A stretch of 35,832 nt of DNA. It comes from a virus. Below the pieces are notes generated by a model that was not told the origin of the DNA, did not search any database, and was given only the letters and a program-made list of their open reading frames with translations. Below, one piece after another: positions 6,129-12,611 of this stretch. The translations under genes were made by a program, and so were the position numbers. Each line of letters begins with the position of its first letter. The first letter of the stretch is position 1. Location: positions 1 through 35,832 of the IMG/VR virus record IMGVR_UViG_3300044986_000294, one strand, 5' to 3'.

Positions 6129-7772
6129 ATGGAACTGCGTGACTATCAGGAACAGGCAGTGAGCGCGGCGATGACAGCGATGCGCGGCGGCGGGTCGACG
6201 CTGCTGGTGATGGCGACAGGTCTCGGCAAGACGATTGTCTTTGCGGAGATCGTGCGGCGGTACATGACGCAGGGCACAGGTCGGCGCGCGCTTGTGCTGG
6301 CGCATCGGCAGGAGTTGATTCATCAGGCGGCAGACAAGATTCGCCGCGTGGTCGCCTGCGATGTCGAGATCGAGATGGGAGACATGAGAGCGCGCGAAGA
6401 CTTCTACAACCGCTCGCCAGTCATCGTGTCGAGCGTGCAGACGCAGGTCGCGGGACGCGGCATCACGCAGCGGATGCACAAGTTCAAGCCCGAGCAGTTC
6501 GGCATCGTCATCATTGACGAGGCGCACCACGCCGTCGGCGCGTCCTATCGCAAAGTGCTGGATCACTTCGCGCGCGGCGGTTGTCGCGTGCTTGGAGTCA
6601 CAGCGACGCCGGATCGCGCAGACGAGGCAGCACTCGGAAGCATCTTCGATTCGGTCGCGTATGAGTTCGGCATTCGCGAGGGCATCATGGGCGGCTGGCT
6701 TGTGCCGATCATGCAGCGACTGGTCAGTGTGACATCGCTGGACTTCAGCGCGTGCAGAACAACCGCAGGCGATCTGAACGGCGCAGATCTCGATGGTGTG
6801 ATGCAGTACGAGGAAACGCTGCACGGCATGGTCTATCCAACGCTGGAGATCGCCGGCGATCGACGCGGCATCATCTTTGCGGCGAGCGTCGCGCACGCCG
6901 AGCGCATCTGCGAGATCGTCAATCGACACAAGGCTGGCAGTGCGGTCTTTGTCTACGCGAGCACGCCTGCAGACGAGCGTCGGCAACTGTTCGCGGGCTT
7001 TGCAGAGGGGCGCTATCAGTGGCTGGTGAATGTCGGCATCGCGACCGAGGGTTGGGATGACGCGGCGCTGGACGGTCGAGGCGTTCAGGTAATTGCGATG
7101 ATGCGACCGACCAAGAGTCGCTCGCTCTACTGTCAGATGATCGGTCGTGGCACGCGGCCCCTGCCGCGCACGGTTGATGGCATCGCGACAGCAGACGATC
7201 GGAGATCGGCAATCGCTTCGAGTGCAAAGGCGAGTCTCACCGTGCTTGACTTCTGCGGCAACGCAGGTCGGCACCGTCTTGTTCATGTTGCCGATGCGTT
7301 GGCTGGCAAGGATCCCGACGAGATCGCTGGCGACATTGCTCGGCGGCAGATGAATGAGCAGGCGCACGGGCAAGATGTCGATGCGCTTGCGTTGCTTACG
7401 CGCGCAGAGGTGCAGGCTGTCAAGGAGCGCGAAGCGCAAACGCGACAAGGTCTTGTGGTCAAGGCTGGCTATCGGTCGCAGGAGATCAACCCATTCGCGT
7501 TGATTGATCTCGCTCCGAATCGCGAGATGCAGACGAACGGCATTCCTGCAAGCGACAAGCAACTGGCAGTCCTGCGGCGACTGCGCGTTGGAATCCCGGC
7601 AAACCTGACGAGGCGCGAAGCAAGTCAACTCATCGACGCTGCGATCGCAACGCCATCGCCTGCACAGGCGTACACGCTGCAAAAGCACGGGCTTGATCCC
7701 GCAGAGTTCACGCGACGCACTGCAAGCGAAGCGATCGACGCCATCAAGGCAGGAAGGCAGGTGCAGCGATGA
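6129..7772 (+). CDS. superfamily 2 DEAH-box helicase
   Basis: A 547-residue protein with the SF2 motifs in order: Q-like motif RDYQ (4-7), Walker A MATGLGKT (28-35), motif Ia LAHRQEL (58-64), DEAH (130-133), motif III TATP (158-161), and C-terminal RecA-like motifs including GWDD and the IGRGTRP arginine-finger motif. Residues beyond about 400 form a less conserved extension with a final basic helical stretch. It most resembles the phage type-III-restriction/UvsW-like helicases that act in replication or recombination branch migration. The ATG at 6129 follows AAGGAG. The stop overlaps the csrA-like start (ATGA). Confidence 0.85.
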   Translation: MELRDYQEQAVSAAMTAMRGGGSTLLVMATGLGKTIVFAEIVRRYMTQGTGRRALVLAHRQELIHQAADKIRRVVACDVEIEMGDMRAREDFYNRSPVIVSSVQTQVAGRGITQRMHKFKPEQFGIVIIDEAHHAVGASYRKVLDHFARGGCRVLGVTATPDRADEAALGSIFDSVAYEFGIREGIMGGWLVPIMQRLVSVTSLDFSACRTTAGDLNGADLDGVMQYEETLHGMVYPTLEIAGDRRGIIFAASVAHAERICEIVNRHKAGSAVFVYASTPADERRQLFAGFAEGRYQWLVNVGIATEGWDDAALDGRGVQVIAMMRPTKSRSLYCQMIGRGTRPLPRTVDGIATADDRRSAIASSAKASLTVLDFCGNAGRHRLVHVADALAGKDPDEIAGDIARRQMNEQAHGQDVDALALLTRAEVQAVKEREAQTRQGLVVKAGYRSQEINPFALIDLAPNREMQTNGIPASDKQLAVLRRLRVGIPANLTRREASQLIDAAIATPSPAQAYTLQKHGLDPAEFTRRTASEAIDAIKAGRQVQR

Positions 7773-7963
7773 ATGGGCTAGTTCTGACACGCCGCATCGG
7801 CGAACGGATTCTGTTTCGTGATGGCAGCGGGCACATCGGAACGCTGACCATTGTCGCCGCAGAGTTGAATCGAGTCTCGATCCAGTTGGAGTTTGGCAAG
7901 CACATCAGAATTGAACGCGCCGAAGTGGCGCAGAAGGGACGACAACTTGACAAGCGAGCATGA
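7769..7963 (+). CDS. csrA-like: CsrA-family RNA-binding regulator
   Basis: A 64-residue protein with the CsrA signature. LVLTRRIGERI at 4-14 equals the conserved beta-1 'LiLtRrvGE'. TLTIVAAELNRVSIQLEF corresponds to strands 3-4 ('vtVlgvkgnqVriGv'). HIRIERAEV equals the 'v.vhReEi' strand carrying the RNA-contacting arginine. A loop insertion (FRDGSGHIG) slightly lengthens the middle. CsrA dimers bind GGA motifs, often in hairpins or over Shine-Dalgarno sites, and repress translation. It is coupled by ATGA to the helicase and overlaps the next gene. Targets could be host mRNAs, the phage's own structured leaders, or both; this is inference. Confidence 0.8.
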   Translation: MNGLVLTRRIGERILFRDGSGHIGTLTIVAAELNRVSIQLEFGKHIRIERAEVAQKGRQLDKRA

Positions 7964-8156
7964 GCGCGTGCAGGTCAACGATCTCGTCTTTGTTCGTGCG
8001 CGATACATGGGCACGAAGGACGGCGACTGGCTGCTGCAGCCCGTTGACGCGGCTGGGCGTGATGTGTTGACGGCAACCGTTTGGACGACACCTGCAGTGG
8101 TGGTCACTGCAGAGGAAGTCCGAGCGATCATCAAGTCGAAAGGAGCAAAGCGATGA
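7947..8156 (+). CDS. hypothetical protein, 69 aa (TTG start)
   Basis: A 69-residue protein. I place the start at TTG 7947 because AAGGGA (7934-7939) lies seven bases upstream. A GTG at 7968 is the alternative, and a frame opening at 7893 would overlap csrA too deeply. It overlaps the end of the csrA-like gene by 17 bases. The product is beta-rich in the middle (NDLVFVRARYMGTKDGDWLL) with a short C-terminal helix, like small SH3-type barrels, but I recognise no family. The stop overlaps the primase ATG (ATGA). Confidence 0.6.
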   Translation: MTSEHERVQVNDLVFVRARYMGTKDGDWLLQPVDAAGRDVLTATVWTTPAVVVTAEEVRAIIKSKGAKR

Positions 8157-9001
8157 GGTCGTTTCAACTGATCGACAAGCGAACCGGAGAGGTTGTCTTC
8201 GACGGCATCGAAGCGTCACGCAGGCAGCCGTGCTGGGTGTGTGAGCGCGAGCACGATACGCCGTCGTGGTGCTTGGTTGATGTCGAGCGACGCGTGTGCA
8301 TCTGCCCGAGAGTCGAGAGTGGCAAGCGCATCGGTGACGCAGGGTGGTGGCATGGCCCGGAGTCAAGCCCGGGCCGCGTGATCGAGTGGAAGCCGAGCGA
8401 CACGCCAGCCGTCGACTTCACGCAGACATGGGACAGATGTCGCGAGAAGGTCACGACGGTCGACTATGTGCAACTCGCCGAGACTTTGGGGATGCGACCG
8501 ATCGACTTCCCTGTGTGGGTCGATCTCGGTGCCTACGGCAACTCGTGGGCGTTCGCGATGCACGATCCGCACGGCAAGGTGTGCGGCATCAAGTTGCGAC
8601 ATCGCGACGGCAGCAAGTCATGCGTGCGAGGGTCGAGGCTTGGGCTCATCAAGCCGCGCACTTTCGACGCAAGCAAACCGGAGGTGCTCGTGACGGAGGG
8701 CGAGTCGGATGCGCTTGTCGCTGCGTCTTGGGGATTCAACGCAGTGGCAAGACCGGGCGCGAAGTCATGCACCACGCATCTTGAAACACTGACGCGAGGC
8801 AAGGCGGTGACTCTCGTGGCAGATCGAGATCCGGCGGGCATGGACGGAGCAAGATTGCTGGCTGCGGATCTGCGAAAGCGATGCAAGGCGTGCAATATCG
8901 TGACGCCACCACCCGGCTACAAAGACTTGCGAGACTGGCACGGGGCGGGTGGAACCGCCGAGGATCTGGCGTGGTTGCTACGCGCTGCACGAGGATGGTG
9001 A
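8153..9001 (+). CDS. DNA primase with zinc and TOPRIM domains
   Basis: A 282-residue protein. The N-terminal zinc-ribbon-like segment has C27, C30, C40, C49 and C51. The TOPRIM domain carries the two acidic motifs VTEGESDALVA (180-190) and ADRDPAGMDG (223-232), with the Glu and DxD residues that coordinate Mg2+. The C terminus is Trp-rich. Its size and order resemble phage primases that lack a helicase domain, so the helicase at 6129 could serve as partner or the host's could be recruited. The ATG at 8153 overlaps the preceding stop. The gene ends just before a strong terminator, closing the early operon. Confidence 0.78.
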   Translation: MRSFQLIDKRTGEVVFDGIEASRRQPCWVCEREHDTPSWCLVDVERRVCICPRVESGKRIGDAGWWHGPESSPGRVIEWKPSDTPAVDFTQTWDRCREKVTTVDYVQLAETLGMRPIDFPVWVDLGAYGNSWAFAMHDPHGKVCGIKLRHRDGSKSCVRGSRLGLIKPRTFDASKPEVLVTEGESDALVAASWGFNAVARPGAKSCTTHLETLTRGKAVTLVADRDPAGMDGARLLAADLRKRCKACNIVTPPPGYKDLRDWHGAGGTAEDLAWLLRAARGW

Positions 9002-9006
9002 TTCAA

Positions 9007-9039
9007 GGCTCACTGGCGAAAGCCAGTGGGCCTTTTTTT
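9007..9039 (+). terminator. strong Rho-independent terminator after the primase
   Basis: GGCTCACTGGC (9007-9017) pairs with GCCAGTGGGCC (9022-9032), 11 pairs with one G-U and a GAAA tetraloop, followed by seven T (9033-9039). This is a textbook terminator, five bases after the primase stop, and it ends the early replication and recombination transcript. Confidence 0.93.
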
Positions 9040-9062
9040 GTTTTCAGGTACGCTTGGCAAGC

Positions 9063-9272
9063 GTGGCAGACCCGCGCTGTGCCGAATGCGAAGCGAAACG
9101 CGCCGCCTGTGAAAAACGGGCGCAGCGTTGGATCTCATCGTTGTCGCGCACAGACGAGCAACTACGATTCCTGCTGAATGTTCTCGATCATCACAGAGCA
9201 CGCAACAAGCGACTCGCATGGGTCGAGCATCTGCGCGAGCGACTTCAGTGCCTGATCGACAATATCAACTAG
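9063..9272 (+). CDS. small CxxC protein, 69 aa
   Basis: A 69-residue, strongly helical and charged protein with CAECEAKRAAC at residues 6-16 and a Leu/Arg-rich remainder. The GTG at 9063 is chosen; a TTG at 9054 is possible. Neither has a convincing Shine-Dalgarno, and the gene begins only 24 bases after the terminator, so it needs its own promoter or receives read-through. The CGCTTGGCAAGCG palindrome (9051-9063) at its start could be an operator. It is immediately upstream of and overlapping RusA. No family recognised. Confidence 0.5.
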   Translation: MADPRCAECEAKRAACEKRAQRWISSLSRTDEQLRFLLNVLDHHRARNKRLAWVEHLRERLQCLIDNIN

Positions 9273-9676
9273 CCGTGACCGTATGGGGTCTGCCTGTCGC
9301 GCAGCCGCGTCATCGCGTGTCTTGTCGTGGCGGCTTCGCGAAGGTCTATCTGCCTGCAGATCACGCGGTTCATGGGTGGAAGGAACTAATCGCAGAGGCT
9401 GCATCGGAGCAGATCGCAAAGGTCGGCGCAATGGAAGGCGCCTTGAGTGTCGAGTTAGACTTCATGTTTCCAGCGCCAACTCGCCGCGCTGAAGGCACTT
9501 GGCGAGTCAAGAAGCCCGATCTCGACAATCTGACGAAGGCTGTCATGGACGCGTTGACCGACGCTGGCGCATGGCAGGACGACGCGCAGGTGGCAGAGTT
9601 GCGAGCGCGCAAGAGATTCGGCAGCGGCAGCGGCGTCGACATCAAGATCGCGAGCCTCGACCTCAAGGTGACTTGA
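9248..9676 (+). CDS. rusA: RusA-family Holliday junction resolvase
   Basis: A 142-residue protein whose core matches RusA: an N-terminal strand (YQLAVTVWGLPVAQPRHRV), then KKPDLDNLTKAVMDAL followed by GAWQDDAQV. The aspartates of DLDN and DDAQV are the conserved catalytic metal ligands. RusA cleaves four-way junctions late in phage replication or packaging. The start is uncertain: GTG 9248 gives the usual short lead-in before the first strand, while GTG 9275 and ATG 9218 are alternatives without better ribosome sites. It overlaps the upstream small gene and ends in TGATG overlap with the HNH gene. Confidence 0.82.
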   Translation: MPDRQYQLAVTVWGLPVAQPRHRVSCRGGFAKVYLPADHAVHGWKELIAEAASEQIAKVGAMEGALSVELDFMFPAPTRRAEGTWRVKKPDLDNLTKAVMDALTDAGAWQDDAQVAELRARKRFGSGSGVDIKIASLDLKVT

Positions 9677-10326
9677 TGCCTTGGAAGCCTCCAAGCGTGA
9701 ACGCACGAAACAACCGACGATGGAGAAGGTTGAGTCAGCAGACGCGATCGGGCGAGCCATTGTGTCGGCTGTGTCTGTCTGCAGGCAAGATCGAGCCAGC
9801 GACGGTGGTGGATCACATCACGCCGATCGCCGAGGGCGGCACTCACGAGACCGACAATCTCATGCCGCTCTGCAAGCGATGCCACGATGCAATCAAGACG
9901 CCTGCAGACAACGCGCGCATGATTCGCGCCATCCCAGTTGAGATCCGTCTGCTGTTCCCGTGTCTGCGCAGTGCATTGCCTGCCACGATCAATCTGGTCG
10001 AGTTGCGATTCAGTCTCGCGCAGCGACTTGCGATTGCCACGGCGCATCAACTCGCCACAGCGGCTGCAGAAGGCGTCGCGAAAGCCTGTCGGGACGGTGC
10101 GATACAAAGCCGGGCCGTCGTGATTGTGCTGGACGATAGTCACCTTGCGGCGCGTCTTGTCTCCTGCTACGGTGCTTCGGTCGAGGAGATCGCGCACCAT
10201 GCCGACGAAAAAGAGCAAGACGGGCCACACGCCGACTGGATTGAAGCGTTCAAGTCAACCGAGCGAGCAAGGCGAGCAGTCGAGCGGCGAGGAACTCAGG
10301 TCGATAGAGCGGGTTTCGTTAGTTGA
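9676..10326 (+). CDS. HNH endonuclease with uncertain C-terminal half
   Basis: The first 80 residues are a typical phage HNH nuclease: C and C of LCRLC, VDHITPIAEGG with the catalytic DH, the Asn of ETDNLMPLCKRCHD, and the closing CKRC pair. Such HNH proteins often assist terminase or nick DNA. The ATG at 9676 overlaps the RusA stop. The frame stays open to 10326, giving 216 residues, but the part after about residue 85 has no known domain and overlaps the ParB-like gene at 10199 by 128 bases, far more than other overlaps here. The true product may be shorter through a sequencing or biological frameshift, or the next gene may start later. Confidence 0.68.
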   Translation: MPWKPPSVNARNNRRWRRLSQQTRSGEPLCRLCLSAGKIEPATVVDHITPIAEGGTHETDNLMPLCKRCHDAIKTPADNARMIRAIPVEIRLLFPCLRSALPATINLVELRFSLAQRLAIATAHQLATAAAEGVAKACRDGAIQSRAVVIVLDDSHLAARLVSCYGASVEEIAHHADEKEQDGPHADWIEAFKSTERARRAVERRGTQVDRAGFVS

Positions 10327-10780
10327 CTTGCGTCTTGACGATCGCAATGCCCGCGTTCACACGCCACGGAATCTTGAGGCGCTGGTGGCAAGTCTTCGGA
10401 GGTTTGGTCAGCAACGACTTCCGTTGGTCGATTGCGACGGAGTTGTGATTGCTGGTAACGGACTTGTCATGGCGGCTCGGCAACTCGGCTGGCTACATAT
10501 TGACATTTTGCGCACTGGCTTGCGTGGCGACGAAGCGCGTGCGTATGCAATCGCCGACAACAGAACAGCCGAACTTGCGGAATGGGATCGGCCGCAGCTA
10601 ATCGACACGCTGCGCTCAATCGATGACCCTGACTTGATCGCTGCATCTGGATTTTCGGAACAGGAGTTCCGCGCCTTTCTTGCGAACATGGATCCGCCGA
10701 CAGAGTTCAAGGATGTAAGTGAACCTGCCGCGCTCGACACAAAATGCCCCCGCTGCGGCTTTGACTTTGAGTCGTCATGA
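10199..10780 (+). CDS. ParB-like protein of the DNA-modification cassette
   Basis: A 193-residue protein. A basic low-complexity N terminus (1-33) precedes a ParB/sulfiredoxin-like domain: IERVSLVDLRLDDRNARVH, ALVASLRRFGQQRLPLVD, the phosphate/nucleotide loop VIAGNG (83-88), and YAIADNRTAELAEWD. This is the subfamily of phage ParB-like proteins commonly beside DNA methyltransferases and PP-loop ATPases. The C terminus has CPRC, half of a zinc knuckle. Its stop overlaps the PP-loop gene (ATGA), starting a four-gene overlapping unit. By analogy with IbrB/IbrA and Dnd pairs, it may guide or license a PP-loop enzyme on DNA; this is inference. Confidence 0.78.
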   Translation: MPTKKSKTGHTPTGLKRSSQPSEQGEQSSGEELRSIERVSLVDLRLDDRNARVHTPRNLEALVASLRRFGQQRLPLVDCDGVVIAGNGLVMAARQLGWLHIDILRTGLRGDEARAYAIADNRTAELAEWDRPQLIDTLRSIDDPDLIAASGFSEQEFRAFLANMDPPTEFKDVSEPAALDTKCPRCGFDFESS

Positions 10781-11571
10781 AGCCTGACATCAGGCGCGTC
10801 CTACTCGAGTGGGCGTATGCCATCAATCATCATGAATGTGCGGTGTTGCTTTCGGGCGGCGTCGATTCTGCTGCCGTGTGCTTTGCACTTCAGGAGGTCG
10901 GTAAGACCGTCGTTGCATACACATTCACTCTCGATGATCGCGAGAGTTCTGACTTTCTCGCCGCAAAGCAAGTTGCGAGAGTACTTCGATGCGACTGGGT
11001 TCCAGTGCGCCTTCCGACTTCAATCAAGGCATTGCAAGAGGACATGATCCGACTCAGAGATCTCGGTGCAAAGTCAAAGACGGATTTTGAATGCTCGTGG
11101 CCAATGATCTACGCATATCACGCAGCAGCACAGACAGTAGTTTGTTCTGGCATGGGTGCGGACGGACACTTCTGCATTTCAAAGAAAGGCATGATTCACT
11201 ACCGCGATCGCATCGACGAGTTTCGGATGAAACTCTACGGCTCTCGGACATATGCGCAGCAGCACTTGCACCGTGCGCTTGCTAATGAACATCAAAAGGT
11301 TGCTGAACTGCCGTTCCTGCTTGAAAAAATGAAAGCCGAGTTCATCGGCACGACTTGGGATCAACTGAACAAGCCAAAGCAAAAGCAGGCGCTACTCGAC
11401 GCCTTCCAGACTGAGTTCAAGAACATCAAAGTGCGTCCTCATACAAACTTGCAACTCGGAGACAGTGGCATCTCTGCGCACATCGCGAAACTGCTTCGAT
11501 CGGAGTGGAACTACCGTAGTCATCGTTCTGTAGTTGGCATTTTCAATCAACTGGTGGCGCGTGCATTATGA
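10777..11571 (+). CDS. asparagine-synthetase-like PP-loop ATPase
   Basis: A 264-residue protein with the PP-loop SGGVDS at 26-31 and, at 124-130, SGMGADG, which resembles the 'GeGaDE' segment of the asparagine synthetase C-terminal domain. It has no N-terminal glutaminase domain, no Cys2 and no PAPS-reductase signature. Family members adenylate a carboxylate (AsnB, beta-lactam synthetase) or a base before amine or sulfur transfer. It overlaps the ParB-like gene before it and the methyltransferase after it by ATGA, so it is part of the modification operon. The gene is notably AT-richer than its neighbours (row 11281-11340 is 26/60 G+C). I infer action on a modified-base carboxylate; alternatives are amino-acid or nucleotide amidation. 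Confidence 0.72.
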   Translation: MKPDIRRVLLEWAYAINHHECAVLLSGGVDSAAVCFALQEVGKTVVAYTFTLDDRESSDFLAAKQVARVLRCDWVPVRLPTSIKALQEDMIRLRDLGAKSKTDFECSWPMIYAYHAAAQTVVCSGMGADGHFCISKKGMIHYRDRIDEFRMKLYGSRTYAQQHLHRALANEHQKVAELPFLLEKMKAEFIGTTWDQLNKPKQKQALLDAFQTEFKNIKVRPHTNLQLGDSGISAHIAKLLRSEWNYRSHRSVVGIFNQLVARAL

Positions 11572-12611
11572 AACCGACATACGCGATTCCGACTATGGAT
11601 GAGATTCGACGGATTCCGTGGAACGGCTTGAAGGTTGTGAGTACCTTCAGTGGATGCGGCGGCTCATCGACGGGATACAAGATGGCTGGATGTCGCGTAC
11701 TTGGAGCGAGCGAGTTCATTCCGGTTGCGGCAGAAACCTATCGGGCAAATCATCCTGATACCTACCTCGACACGAACGACATACGCACCTTGCAGGCTGA
11801 CAAGTTCATGGACGCAATGAACCTGCAGCCCGGAACTCTTGACATTCTTGACGGATCGCCGCCGTGCTCGTCCTACAGCACCGCTGGTAAGACAAGCGAA
11901 GGATGGGGCAAGGCGAAGTTATACAGCGGATCTGTCAAGCAACGAACTGATGATCTGTTTGATGAGTTCCTACGATTGCTCGCTGCGATTCAACCGCGCG
12001 CATTTGTAGTCGAGAATGTCGCTGGGCTCGTGCGCGGCGTAAGTCGCGGCGTCTTTTCGGAGGTCATCTCGGCAATGCGCGCAGCAGGCTACCGAGTCGC
12101 ATGTCGGGTGCTCGATGCGCAATGGCTTGGCGTGCCACAACGGAGAGCGCGCACTATCTTCATTGGTCTGCGAACGGATCTCGGGGTTGCGCCACAGCAT
12201 CCAAAGCCGTTCCCACATCGTTACACGCTCGCGGAAGCACTGGACTGCGAAGCTGGCGATACATCCGACGCATCGATTGATCGGTTTGCGATTGGGAGAG
12301 AGTGGGAGCGGCTCGGTCGGCCCGGGACACAAAGTGACAAATACTTCTCTCTTGTCCGCCCGCGACTTGATGAGCCATGCCCGACCTTCACGGCTGTGAG
12401 GCACGGTGCTGCGAAGGTTGTGCACCCGACAGAAAAACGAGGCTTCACGATCAACGAGCTGAAACGCATCGCTGGCTTTCCAGCCGACTATGTCTTCACT
12501 GGTACATACGATGAGCAACAGGAGCGAATCGGCAGAGCAGTACCGCCTCTCATGATGAAGGCAATCGCTCTCTCCGTCGCTGCACAACTGAAGGAGAGCA
12601 ATCATGTCTGA
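11568..12611 (+). CDS. C5-cytosine DNA methyltransferase with altered cofactor-site residues
   Basis: A 347-residue protein with the ordered C5-MTase motifs: I (FSGCGGSSTG, 27-36), IV (GSPPCSSYS, catalytic C100), VI (ENV, 149-151), VIII (QRRAR, 191-195), a small target-recognition region (about 205-285), IX (RGFTINELKRIAGFP) and X (IGRAVPPLMMKAIA, 321-334). The catalytic residues are intact, so it should attack cytosine C5. Two cofactor-side positions differ: the motif IV Gln after the Cys is Ser101, and the motif X Asn (GNAVPP) is Arg323. It overlaps the PP-loop gene and, by eight bases, the CmoA-like gene. The prediction that it uses Cx-SAM is developed in the findings. Confidence 0.9.
   Translation: MKPTYAIPTMDEIRRIPWNGLKVVSTFSGCGGSSTGYKMAGCRVLGASEFIPVAAETYRANHPDTYLDTNDIRTLQADKFMDAMNLQPGTLDILDGSPPCSSYSTAGKTSEGWGKAKLYSGSVKQRTDDLFDEFLRLLAAIQPRAFVVENVAGLVRGVSRGVFSEVISAMRAAGYRVACRVLDAQWLGVPQRRARTIFIGLRTDLGVAPQHPKPFPHRYTLAEALDCEAGDTSDASIDRFAIGREWERLGRPGTQSDKYFSLVRPRLDEPCPTFTAVRHGAAKVVHPTEKRGFTINELKRIAGFPADYVFTGTYDEQQERIGRAVPPLMMKAIALSVAAQLKESNHV

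Noticed and set aside
5910-7790. Long minus-strand open frame of 626 codons
   Set aside because: It is the shadow of the SF2 helicase, whose + strand frame carries all helicase motifs and a good ribosome site.
10777-11571. PAPS reductase or DndC-like identity for the PP-loop protein
   Set aside because: The SGGVDS loop fits several PP-loop families, but the GMGADG segment is closer to asparagine synthetase, and the cysteine motifs expected of DndC-type proteins are not seen.
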